From: Melieria omissa
Lineage: Eukaryota; Arthropoda; Insecta; Diptera; Ulidiidae
NCBI GenBank assembly: GCA_963971225.1
Contig: OZ020267.1
Span: 71,393,718 to 71,457,717 of the forward strand
Reading direction: 5' to 3'
DNA length: 64,000 nt
In this document: positions 34,916 through 45,439 of the stretch, one piece after another
How the letters are laid out: each line of letters opens with the position of its first letter
How positions within the stretch are numbered: the first letter of the stretch is position 1
The notes under the pieces: generated by a model
What the model was told of the DNA's origin: nothing
What the model saw: only the letters and a program-made list of their open reading frames with translations
The model's database searches: none
Position numbers and translations under genes: made by a program

Positions 34916-36720
34916 TGTAAAAACAGCCCATTTAATAGAAATAATTTTGTGTCGCTTATCGCCGAGCGGCCCTAATCTCCCAGCGCCCACTATCTCCCAA
35001 AGGCGAGATTTTAATGACTTAATTCAACAACAGCCAAAATCGCATTCAGATTTTACAGCTTTCAACGCCATAAACACAAACGTCGCTGAGAAACCTTTCA
35101 ACAAGCAATAATCAAAACAACACATAATCCAAAAACTCATGTTTCTTCTTAAAACACTACAAAAACAATAAACAAAATAAATACTTGTTACGTTATCGCT
35201 CACATAACGAATTCAAATAATTGTTCGAAATTACCAAAAAAAATTTCTTATTCTGACATCGAAAACACACAACCGACAACAGCAACATTCACTAATAGTT
35301 AATTAAATTTGTCGTTGTTTTTGTCCAAATCCAAGACTCGACGACATAAAATCATAGCACAACCTCTGTGACACATGATTGACACTCTTCTGGTCTGCCC
35401 CACTGAAAACAGTTGTTTGTTTTATTTGTTACAACATTTTAATTGAAACATTTTTATGTCGAACGCTGACAGTCATTGGCGATAAGCCAACGGCCCAATT
35501 CGAAGCCAAGTTTGAGTTTTTCATGCATTTATGAAATCAAAATTCAAAACCATTCAACGCTTAGAATTTATGTATGAATTTCAGTGTCAAATCAGTCTGA
35601 CATTGAACATGATTGGAAATTTTTATGATTTCTTTATTGACAATTACAAGAGTTTTGTAAACTTTCAACTCGACAAATATCAACACGGGAACTTTAGAAA
35701 ACGTGGATAATCTGTAATAACAATCTCAGAACTTGGACCTTCTGCATGTTAAGTTCCCAGTGAAAATGACAGAATTAGTGCTTAAAGTCAAACTAATTGT
35801 TTGTGCTCTGTATTAGCGTACACAACCAGAGATGTTAGGGAGTTCTCAACTTGGTCCTTCTAGCAGAGATCGGTCTCTCACTTTGCACTCGAACTACCGC
35901 AGCGAACTTTCATACGAGAGACCCTGAATATTGATTCGCTATGCTACGTCCATGTTTTGGAACAGCTTATTGCTTAGATCAGCTTAGATCATTGTTAGCC
36001 GTCACGAATAGGGTGAAAGATTTTGTAAAGCACCTTCCTTTCGAACACCCTCCGATAAAGAGGGGAACAGTATCTTTGTTAGAAGATTTGGTCGATTTGG
36101 AACGACAATACAGAAGGGAATAGGGTCTTTATTGGAAGAATCTAGTTGAGAAAGTCGGCGTTTTTGTTTGATGTAAAAAACTAGGAAAGGTGTGAGTATA
36201 AACAGGCATTGTAAGGAAGATCGTATGGAAGGAGGATCGTATGATCGGCCATGGTCCAATGGAATGGAAGTAAGCTGAGATCTGAATTGGCCTGAACGCT
36301 TTTGAAGCCCACTCAGAAATTGTCTCCCTCAAATCAAAGCCAAGCCGACCTTTTCAGTTAGTTACTAAGTAGGAAACGAATTCTGGCTGTGAGGAATTCT
36401 TCTGCACTTTTGAACTTAAAAGCTTTTGGAATTAAAAAATCAACACTTCAGTAGTCAGTAGTCGCTTAAAGACTATTTCACGAACCTATAAAACACACTT
36501 GGTATGTGTTACATGTTTGGAAATATTTGGAACGCTGCAATAAAATTGAAATCTAAAAACATGAAAGAAAGCGTGTAAAAACAAACGCCTAATGAAAACA
36601 TATTTACTACGAGTATGTAAACTTATTTTGGACATTCCAACACGCATTTTCGAAAAAACAAAACAAAAGAATAAAATTAGAAAATATAAAAATTGTCGAA
36701 AAGCAGTAAAAAAACACCAA
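34916..36720. other. Non-repetitive stretch; one possible RT relic
   Basis: No gene is recognised. At about 35845-35915 the segment CTCAACTTGGTCCTTCTAGC then GGTCTCTC resembles the reverse-transcriptase relics near 10.9 and 54.3 kb. The rest shows no structure I can name. Confidence 0.35.
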
Positions 36721-37440
36721 TGTGACGACAATGCGCCGAGCGTTAACGATCGACGTGAGTGCACTGTGGCGCGTCAGTCAGTACTGGTGGTGGCTGACGT
36801 TAGCGGCACCCAAAGTGCATATTGACTTATTGTCGGCTGTCGGGTTCGCTGCGCCTTTGAAAGTTTCATGGGTTCTTTGCGCTTGGCGCTTGTGTAAATA
36901 TTTTGAAGACTTTTTTCTGGTCTGGTCTCACTGTGCAGCGACGGCGCTGGCCTGGAATGTGCGGCCAACGTTCGCTATGCGCTGGAATGTCAGTTACATT
37001 ATTTGTGTGTGACACTTGATAACAGCCACAACTTAGATTCGACAGCCAAATAACAGAAATAATTGACTTTCGGTCGTTTTCTTGAGTTGACTTTGACTTT
37101 GGTTTTGTTGTTGTTGTTATGGTTTTTCATAGTTTTGCTTCAAGCTTTGTGCTTTTTCTCGATTGTTGTATTTACTTTGTTTTTTTTCTGTCTTGGTAGC
37201 TTCTGCTGATAGGAAAAATTTGGGTTTGTTTACTTTTGAGTGGAATTTTTGGGCCACGTACATATTTACAGTAATAATAATAAAATAATGTTTTTCTTTA
37301 CTCTCCTATTGCGGCGTTGTTTGCCTAGTTTTGTGAATGGATGCAGTTTTTGTTTGGTCGTTTTCGATTTCTTGTAATGCTTTGGTAGTATTTCGTAGGG
37401 CAGCGGACTGTATGAATGAAATAAATGTTTTGATATGTGT
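36721..37440. other. Moderately GC-rich stretch; no recognised gene
   Basis: About 36725-37000 is CpG-richer than its surroundings, with short overlapping frames on both strands that lack recognisable domains. A GT run lies at 37437-37454 at its edge. Confidence 0.3.
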
Positions 37441-38052
37441 GTGTGTGTGTGTGTTTATTCATATTGATATTGATTTATTGATAAATACAATTTGAGCATA
37501 TTTGATTGATGTGGCGATAAGCAAAGTCGTGGCCGCATGCGGAAAAGTCTCCGCAAGAATTTGTGCCCAATTCACACCTCGATCCCGGTGGGCTTTAATT
37601 TAAATTACAAAAGCATTTATTATTTGTTCCTGTACAACGACAAAGTAGTGGCAAACATTATCGATAGGTAAATGCGCTGCCGGGCCGTCAAGTCGCACGA
37701 TCCGAGTGCGGATTATTTGGGTATCAGGCGGAGTGTTTGCTGTCGAGTGGAGTGTTTGCTGTCGTGTCGTCGGTCGCTAATACCGGAAAGCAGGTGTGCT
37801 CAACGGCTACAATGACGTACAGAGGGTCGCTGAAGTGAACTTGGAGTGGTTGTGCCTTTTCAGTTTATTTATTTATTACGTTTTCTTAGGGCCGTAGTGG
37901 CGCTGATAGTGCAGCTGCGAACAGACCTTCCAATTCAAGTGGACCTCGTCGATGAATAAATGAATGAATCGAATGAGTGAATGAAATTTTTCCAATTGAT
38001 AATTTTAATTTTTAGACGGTACAGTTAACCCCCCTAAAGAACTTATAATATC

Positions 38053-38965
38053 TATATATCCCTATGCCTATCCCTATATCTGTCTCTATCCCTATCCCTA
38101 TATACGTCACTATCCCTATTCCTATTCTTATCCCTATCCGTATCTCTTTCCCTATCCCTATCCCAGTCCCTATCCCTATTCCAATCCCTATCCCTATCCC
38201 TATCTTTATTCCTGTCCCTGTCCCTATCCCTATTCCTATCCCCCTATCTTTATTCCTATCCTGATCCTTATCCATATCCCTATCCTTATCCCTATCCCTA
38301 TCCCTATCCCTATCCCTATCCCTATCCCTATCCCTATCCCTATCCCTATCCCTATCCCTATCCATACCCCTATTCCTATCCCTATTTTCATTCCTATCCT
38401 TATCCATATCACTATCCCTATCTTTATTCCTATCCCTATCCATATCACTATCCCTTTCCCTATCTTTATTCCTATCCCTATCCATATCACTATCCCTATC
38501 TTTATTCCTGTCCCTGTCCCTATCCCTATTCCTATCTCCCTATCTTTATTCCTATCCTTATCCCTAGCCCGATTCATTTCCCTTTCCCTATCCCTATTCT
38601 TATTTCTATCCCTATTTTCATTCCTATCCCTATCCATATCACTATCCCTATCTTTATTTCTGTCCCTTTCCCTATATCTGCCTCTATCCCTATCCCTATC
38701 GCTATCCCTGTCTCTATTCCTTTCCCTATCCCTATCTTTATTCCTATCCCTGTCCCTATCCATATCCCTATCCTTATCCCTATCCCTATCCCTATCCCTA
38801 TCCCTATCCCTATCCCTATCCCTATCCCTATCCCTATCCCTATCCATATCACTATCCTTATCTTTATTTTTGTCCCTATCCTTATCTTTATTTTTGTCCC
38901 TATCCCTATTCTTATCCCTATCCCTATCTTTATCCCTATCCCTATCCATATCACTATCCCTATCC
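38053..38965. repeat. (CCCTAT)n hexamer array, ~0.9 kb
   Basis: Near-perfect CCCTAT units fill 38280-38365 and 38770-38845. Elsewhere variants (CCATAT, CACTAT, CTTTATT, CTGTCC) recur in a fixed order, e.g. CCATATCACTATCCCTATCT at about 38404, 38434, 38484 and 38635, showing higher-order amplification. The hexamer length keeps several frames open, which explains long apparent proteins of Asp-Arg, Ile-Gly or Pro-Ile repeats. The complement (ATAGGG)n has regularly spaced GGG runs that could form G-quadruplexes. It differs by one base from the TTAGGG telomere repeat. Confidence 0.95.
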
Positions 38966-39099
38966 TACCTCTTCCTATGATACATTTTGCTTCATAAAAT
39001 CCCCTCATTCTTCAAGTCTCTCTGGATATTACCAAATCGAATTCTTCGCTTCTCCTCTTCTTCTCCGCCACCACATTACACATCGCGCAAATTGCCACC

Positions 39100-40330
39100 T
39101 CTGAGTGCATTAAGTCAAATCGAAATTCAACGAAAATGCAATGCGCAGCCCAAAAGGTATTTCAAACATTTAGGTCAGTTTTCATGTTGTTGTTGTTGTT
39201 GTTGTTGTTTTTGTTGCCGAGTTGCTCATATTCATTTTCTTGACGAAAGTTTAAGTTGAATATGGTTAAAACAAATCGACAACAACAATGTGCATATTTT
39301 CTTCGTTGCATATTTTCGAATGGCGGCAGCACGTTGAGATTGGTGGTTGAGGGAGGAGGGGAGAAGGGAAGTTGATCGTTGCCATTATGCATTCATTTCT
39401 CAATCAATTCCTGGAACCAAGGAAATTCTCTTTTCGCAACGGTTTCAACTGGATGGGGCATTTGTTGTTGTTGTTGATGTCATTATTGTTGTTTTCGTCG
39501 TTGCCAGCATAACTTGTCGGTTTGTTGTTTTGCAACAATCAAAGCAAAAGCAAATTAATGCGTTAATTTGTATTTTTATCATGTTGACCGAGCAATCAGC
39601 CGAACCGCACCGACCGCACCAACCTCATCAACAGCTGCTTGGTTTTTTCGTTCAGGTTTCGAAACTGCAAAAGCAATGCCGACAACAACAACAACATCAA
39701 TTGGAACTTTGCTTGCATGAAAGAATCGCGCACAAGGATGGGCGGGCGGCGGCACGTCGGAGCGCCGTCGCCGTCGCCGTTGCCGTCGCAGTTAACGACC
39801 CGGTGATCTCGCACGAATGCGCCGCTCCATTGCACATTCGTTCGGTCGGCGCATGCGCAGCGCGGCCGTTGAATGGCAGTTAAGTGTCTCCGGCGCAGCA
39901 TTGTGGCCCTTTGCAGTGTGATTTCGTTGGATTGTTTGTTTGTTCGTTGTGTTTATTTGCTTGGCTGTTGCGTTTTGTGCGCCGCCCCATTTATGCGTGT
40001 GTATGTCTGTGTGTGTGTGTGTGTGTATTTTAATTTACAATCTTTTTACAGTGATAAGCCGCAAAGGAATGCAGCAAATGGCAATAACACAACAACAACA
40101 TAAACACAATCATAATAATAAAAAAAAAAAACAACAAATAGTAGCAGCAGCAGCGCCGCCAAGTGTTAAAACAACATTTGCGTGTGTGTGTGTGTGTGTG
40201 TGCGTGTGCATTCATGGCGGCATGTTGCAACATAACAAAGTGTTTTTGTTTTTGTTTTCATTGCTGTTGTTTTCTTCGCTTTGCCGGTCGGCCTCACTGC
40301 CTGTTAGAAGTCAATAAATAAAGTTCATAT
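39100..40330. other. Island with GTT runs, CpG-rich core and NRF-1-like palindrome
   Basis: No gene is recognised. The core (about 39590-39900) is CpG-rich with CGTCGCCGTCGCCGTTGCCG (39768-39787) and contains the palindrome GCGCATGCGC at 39849-39858. GT runs lie at 40009-40026 and about 40181-40208. A 178-codon plus-strand frame (39347-39883) crosses it but has no recognisable domain. Confidence 0.35.
39849..39858. promoter_or_regulatory. NRF-1/ewg-type site
   Basis: GCGCATGCGC matches the core of the NRF-1 (Drosophila ewg) consensus and sits in the CpG-rich core of the island. Such sites usually mark promoters. This is a motif match only. Confidence 0.35.
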
Positions 40331-40599
40331 TCGATTTTTATTGTTTTGCTCTTTGTTTGCGTTTTATTGAAGTCAATTTGTGTTTGTTTATGTTGCTGTT
40401 GTTTTCAGTAAAAATACTCAAAGGGCGTTACACAAACGCATTCCGAGCGCAAATGTGTTAAATGCACACATTTGCACCTATAATTAAGATTTATGATCAT
40501 ACAATTTGGGTCTTAATGGCGGGTTTTAACATCTTTAAAAAAAAATAGGTTATATTTTCATATTGGTTGAGTTGATTGAGTGAACAGGTTCAGAAAAAA

Positions 40600-41640
40600 C
40601 TCTTTTTTGTATCGGAGGCTATCAAGTCGTGGCTATTTGATAGAATTGCAGCAGAAGATTTGGACTTTCCCGATTTCAAAAAGGCAGCTCTGAAAAAATC
40701 GAATGGTTTTTCAGGTCCTTTTCGAAGAGATCTACTATGTTTCTTTGTTGTGCTCTCCACCTTTATTCAAATATGGTTTTTATTGCCTTTGAGAGTGAGA
40801 TTTTTCCGACCTCTTATTTTTGGACCCCTCACAAAGTAAGCTACCACGTTTCTTTGACTTTCTTAAGCTAAGCTTTCCACTTCCATCGAAACGTGGTTTC
40901 AGTAACTCCTCGGAGCTATGTCTTTTGGACTTGCTTAAGCTCAGGTTTTCACTACTTTTCAAGTGACTATTCAGACCCCAAACAGAGGAAGCTACCACGT
41001 TTTTTTTATTTCTTAAGCACAGCTTTCCATTTGTTTTCAAACAAGGTTTTGATTGCCTCTCGGAGTGGTCAAGTAGTCTTTCGAGCCACCTTTGAGCTCG
41101 AAGCTCCTCTCGACATGCTTAATCTTAGCTTTTCAGTTCCAACCAAAGTGCGGCTCGAAGTAATCTCTTTTTGACATGTTTAAGCTTAGCTTTTGACTAT
41201 TTTACTAGCGGCCATTCTTGCCCCAATCGGAGTAAACTACCACGTCTGTTTGACTTTTTTAAGCACAGCTTTCTATTTGTATTCCAAAAAGGTTTTGGTT
41301 ACCTCTCGGCGTGGTCAAGCAGTCTATCGAGCCATCTTTGAACTCCAAAGCAGCTCACTTCTCTTTGACGTGCTTAAGGACAGCTTTTCAGTTCCACCCC
41401 GATGAAACTCCGCTGCGATCGATAAATAATATTCGAAAATAGATCACTCTGAAAGTTCCATCCAAACGGAGATTTGGGCGCCTTCCAAAGTTATGTCTTT
41501 TTGACATCCTGAAGTTCAGATTTTATCTACAGTCCAAGCAGTTTTACAGACCCCTCTCCGAGTAAACTACCACATCTCTCTGAAACGCTTTAACACAGCT
41601 TTCCAACTAAATCAAAGTTTTGGTTGCCTGTCGAAGAGAG
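40600..41640. repeat. Degenerate composite repeat array
   Basis: A block containing CTACCACGTTT, CTTAAGCACAGCTTTCCA, a GGTTTTGATTGCCTCTCGGA block and GTGGTCAAG recurs near 40845, 40990, 41235 and 41567. TTTGACATGCTTAAG-like links recur between them. Copies are diverged and spacing is uneven (about 145-330 bp). Confidence 0.65.
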
Positions 41641-41851
41641 ATCTGACGTCTTCTTAGCGAATATTGAAGGAGTTATTGCTTCGTTCTTAAGACTCATAAT
41701 TTGCCGGTATTATGACGAGACATATAAGACCCACTAACAGTAATCCCTAAACTTTAGTTCCTTAGAACTTCAGAATCAATTCAGATTTATGCGCGGATCG
41801 ATTAAGTTTAAATAAGGAAAAATAAGGGAAAAATAGAGCAACATAGTACAA

Positions 41852-42060
41852 TTTCAGGCGGAGCTGAAGATAACAGTTGAGGCAATATGACTCAGATAAA
41901 TCTGTGCCTATAGGGACAGTCAGACTGCGCTTATGGCCCTAGACAGCCTTTCAATCACTTCCAAAATAGTCAAGTCCTGCAAATGTCTGACGCCAACTTG
42001 GGTGGAGCGACACGCAGGTAACGAAGCCTCTGACGCTTGAGCCAGAATAGGCTCTGAGAA
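41852..42060 (+). pseudogene. Retrotransposon RNase H remnant
   Basis: Plus-strand reading gives FQAELKITVEAI, a stop, then DSQTALMALDSLSITSKIVK and WVERHAGNEASDA. These match, in order, the E-containing helix, the D-containing strand and the final H/D motif of the RNase H domain of I/Jockey/R1-type non-LTR elements. There are at least two stops and an internal deletion, so it is a dead fragment of about 200 bp. Its orientation is opposite to the larger cluster at 48-50 kb. Confidence 0.65.
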
Positions 42061-42269
42061 TTATCTCAGTTCAACGTTTACAGTTGTTTTTGTTCTGTCT
42101 CTATGGAGGAAAACGACTAAAGATAGTTCGTTGGCCTAAGGTTAGGATGAGTCATAGAAGGAGAGTGTACGATATGTACATCTACTTGGAGACCCTACTG
42201 GGTTCATTGTGATTGCCTTCACATTTTTGATCCGGTGTCATTCCCTACTCGTTGGTTTCTCTGTAAATC

Positions 42270-42450
42270 TGTAGGGGATCTTTTGGGAAATATTTGGTCT
42301 TGACAAGGAAATTGTGTCCCTCCCTATCTGTTGGGTTCCCTGTATATGCAGTCGAAATCTTTGGCATTTGGTCTTGGCAAGGAAATTGTGTTCTTTCCTG
42401 TTGGGTTCCCTATAGATCCAAACGATATATTTTGGAAATCATTTGGGCTT
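42270..42450. repeat. Three ~70-bp direct repeats
   Basis: TTGGTCTTGGCAAGGAAATT (variant TTGGTCTTGACAAGGAAATT) then GTGT and CTGTTGGGTTCCCT recur near 42294 and 42368. A related TTGGTTTCTCTGTA block lies near 42252. Confidence 0.6.
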
Positions 42451-43534
42451 TTCAGTTACCAGTTATTTCCACAAGTCTATCGAAGAACCAGTTTCGAAGA
42501 GTCTGGAACCTTTATCATAATAACAGAATGAACATCTTTTAGTCAGAATGTTATATTAACTTTATCAGTTGCTCTACTCCTTATACATTAGAGAAACCTT
42601 ACCAAAGCACTAATTATCGTCACTTGATGAGGAAGTTGCCTCAATGAGGGGAAGAAATCGACGCAGACTCTCTTACTACGCAAGTGGAAGGTCACTGGTT
42701 TCCTATTGTTCAGGGCTATCCTTAATCACTCAATATCAAAGACTTGCTATGGTTCATTCAGAAATCAAAATGGTTAAAGCACCTCTGTGATCGAGGCTCT
42801 GCTCCTGGATGATCCTAAATTGCTCTGCATACCATAACTTACGATATCAAATATCAAAATTTATTTAGATCAGACAGATCACCGATCCAGCTGTATATCT
42901 TTCCACTTTCGCTATTTGACGATGTCATAACCAGTTAACTTGTCGACCTCAATGTGTCTTCGGTAGGTTCTTTCCCATGGACAAAATATCTTTTAATTCT
43001 ATTATATTCTAAACTATTTCATACTATTCCATACCATTTTCTATTCCATAGTATAATCTATATCATTCCCCAACACTCACTCACATGTGTATGTAATTTA
43101 GTAGTCTTCCCTATCTACCATACCATATCTGAACCCTCCGCATAGTGCGTGTACATGGACTTTACAAATCCTCTCTTACCAACTATTCGATAGACTGAAT
43201 TCCAAAGAATACGATGACGAATTTATTGCCCAACGATAAGCAACCGAGTGTTGTTGATATCGAATATTATTGCTCTTGAAGTACACGCAGGCGACATGTG
43301 CTCAACACTTCCAGTGAAATCCGTTTATGACGTGAGTAAACGGGGGATTAATGCGTTTCAAAGTAAACCTGAAAAGTATTTTATCTCCACGTAAAACGGA
43401 TATTTTTTATAAAAAAACTTGTAGTTTTATTGTTTGTTTTGAAATGCAGACGGGCTGAAGTTTTGCCGGTGTTTGCGGTTAGTTGTGGTTGATTTATAAA
43501 TGGTTTCGTCGTATTAAACGGCGCTTCGCGGATG

Positions 43535-43566
43535 TATAAATATTGAGATTATAAAGAAATTCAGTT
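43535..43566 (+). promoter_or_regulatory. Candidate TATA + initiator core promoter
   Basis: TATAAATA (43535-43542) is followed by TCAGTT (43561-43566). The initiator A at 43563 is 28 bp after the first T of TATAAATA, the spacing seen in insect TATA promoters. TCAGTT matches the insect initiator consensus TCAKTY. No downstream promoter element is seen at +28. A small open frame begins about 110 bp downstream. Confidence 0.4.
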
Positions 43567-43672
43567 TACCAACTGGGTTTCTCGACTATTGTTCAGAGAA
43601 ACTTACGACACACAAGAACGACTTGTAGATTTTCGAGAAATGTAAAGAAACCCTTGTAAACAGCACCAAACA

Positions 43673-43750
43673 ATGTCATTAGTCAGTGTTGGATTGATAA
43701 TTTATATAATTTTTATAGTTGGGACATTAAGAATCAATGGTTTGAGGTAA
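43673..43750 (+). CDS. Possible 25-aa hydrophobic small ORF
   Basis: The frame begins ATGTCATTAGTCAGTG after AAACA, an acceptable fly start context with A at -3. It encodes MSLVSVGLIIYIIFIVGTLR plus five more residues before TAA. Residues 4-17 are strongly hydrophobic and could span a membrane. It follows the TATA/initiator pair at 43535-43566 by about 110 bp; one start-stop codon pair (near 43640) precedes it. A chance frame of this length is common, and no homologue is recognised. I include it only because of the promoter match and the membrane-like sequence. Confidence 0.2.
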   Translation: MSLVSVGLIIYIIFIVGTLRINGLR

Positions 43751-43996
43751 TTGGAAGGTTTCAATAATCGACAATAAGAGTTATTAGTTATCAATAGTCG
43801 ATGATGATAGGTCAAAAGAGGAGATAGAGAGGGTAGGAAGGTATTGGCTGACTGTGTCTGAAACACACTTAGGCCTCTATATGAGGCAATTGTGATACCA
43901 CAAATTTCAGCCGTGGGAAATGTGTATGTAACATTGTTTTTCAACATGTTTTACAACGCACATTTCAAACGCATTGGGGAAGGAGGAAGGGAGAGG

Positions 43997-44222
43997 AGGG
44001 GATCTACAGTTTAACGCCGAATTCTTACGGAGGGTTGCAGTTTTCTTCCACTTGAAGGTTTTCCCAGTGCTTGCCAAAAGCGCATTTGTGTGATTCTTGT
44101 AATTCTCATATGCTTCATGTGAGCGATAGAAGTAGACGAGTGTTTTACCAGCACGAGCTGGGAATCGAACCTAAGTCTTCTGGTATAAGAAGCCAGTACA
44201 TTACACGCTAGACTAGCACATA
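43997..44222 (-). mobile_element. tRNA-derived SINE, family 2, copy 1
   Basis: On the minus strand a tRNA-like head (about 44222-44151) carries CTAGTCTAGCGTG (A-box-like) and GGTTCGATTCCC (B box). A body follows with CACTCGTCTACTTCTATCGC and CATATGAGAATTACAAG. Its far end (43997-44035) reads GGGGATCTACAGTTTAACGC on the plus strand. This resembles GGGACCTACAGTTTTATGCC in SINE family 1, in the same position relative to the tRNA head, so the two families may share a body module. Confidence 0.7.
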
Positions 44223-44530
44223 TCATTTAACTGGCGCCATAACCCTTCATCAGTCTTAGCCAAACCAATCAACTGTTTCTGTGCTGTGTTTGGTGGCGCC
44301 AGTTGGAAATCCCAAGTGCCACAAGGTTCTGCGACACTTGGTAATTCCAACGCAGATGGGATAGCAGTGATGACATGGTCTTGTAAACCGGCCTTGCCGG
44401 AGCATCTATAGATATATAGTACAAACAACATGGCCAAGTCAGCATAAGCTCTTTGATTCTATGCGTTCAGCTCAAACACCTCGCTATTTCATTCAATTCA
44501 GTAGTCATCTCTCAGGTAGAGAGGACCAAA

Positions 44531-44663
44531 GATCTTATAATTCTCATCTACTTCATGTGAGTGGCATTAGAAGTAGACGAGTGTTTAATCAGCCCGAGCT
44601 GGGAATCAAACCTAGAGACTCTGGACTGAGAAGCCAGCGCGCTACCCGCTGGACTATCGAGTT
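44531..44663 (-). mobile_element. tRNA-derived SINE, family 2, copy 2 (partial)
   Basis: The minus-strand head has ATAGTCCAGCGGGTA (A-box match), an anticodon-arm-like CTGGCTTCTCAGTCCAG and GGTTTGATTCCC (B box with one change). The body matches copy 1 (AAACACTCGTCTACTTCTAA; GAGAATTATAAG). The distal part of copy 1 is missing. The tRNA-like part would suggest a Glu-like anticodon arm, but this is uncertain. Confidence 0.7.
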
Positions 44664-45439
44664 CGGCAAGTAAGTAATTAAAGGAGACTGCAGTATTCTT
44701 AAGGTATGACACAACAAATCGAACATCTTTTGGAACGACGGGGCTTCGTCACTCATCCGTAAGTCCCTGTCGTTGAAGACTCCATAGACATTGCCAATGC
44801 GCAGAAAGCTAAAGATCTGCATTAAAGGGCCGCGTTGCCGACACGCACGCCTGCTTTTCAATGCTGAATCACCAAATGCACAGTCAAGAGTTGTTTCTAG
44901 AACTACATACTGCAATATCCCCCTAAGTACATCACCGCTCAAGTACTTTTCTTCTCTTGAGAAGCAAACATTTGTGGTCACTATGCACTATGTACGCTTA
45001 AGTACTCAGTACTTCATTCGTCTAAGTATCTCAAAAAAGCTTTTATTTATAGATGAGGAACTTGAGCGGGTTTTACTGTACATGTATCGCTAAAAACTTC
45101 CCCGTCACAACAGCTAAAGTACCAAAGCAAATAATGGATCACTAAATAAATGTCGTTTTAGCTCTCAACTCTGCTAAATCTAAAATTTGTTGATTAACTT
45201 TGTTGACTATTTCGAGACTGACAATCTCAATTGACTGATCATCCCCTCACTATTCCATTTACTACCTACTCTCTCCTGCCTTCGAATCACTTCAGTCGCC
45301 TGTCACTTCACGATACTTGGACTCTATATGCTGATGCAACAACAAATCAACTCCATTTTGATGAATTGATTTTGACACAACAACAAAAACTTGTGCATGA
45401 AGATGCACTCAACGCTGTCAGCTAATAAAACGCAAGAGC

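Noticed and set aside
38236..38949. Minus-strand frame of 237 codons made of Asp-Arg repeats, with companion Ile-Gly and Pro-Ile frames
   Set aside because: All arise from the (CCCTAT)n hexamer, which keeps several frames open; there is no unique sequence, start context or neighbouring exon.
38053..38965. True telomere
   Set aside because: The array is bounded on both sides by ordinary sequence, is not TTAGG, and flies do not use telomerase repeats; it is interstitial.
39347..39883. Plus-strand frame of 178 codons with a run of Val-Ala repeats
   Set aside because: No domain; the Val-Ala part is a CGTCGC simple repeat. The region is better read as a CpG-rich regulatory island.
44591..44663. 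Possible genuine tRNA gene
   Set aside because: The B box is altered, the acceptor stem does not pair, and the same tail follows as in copy 1, so it is a SINE head.
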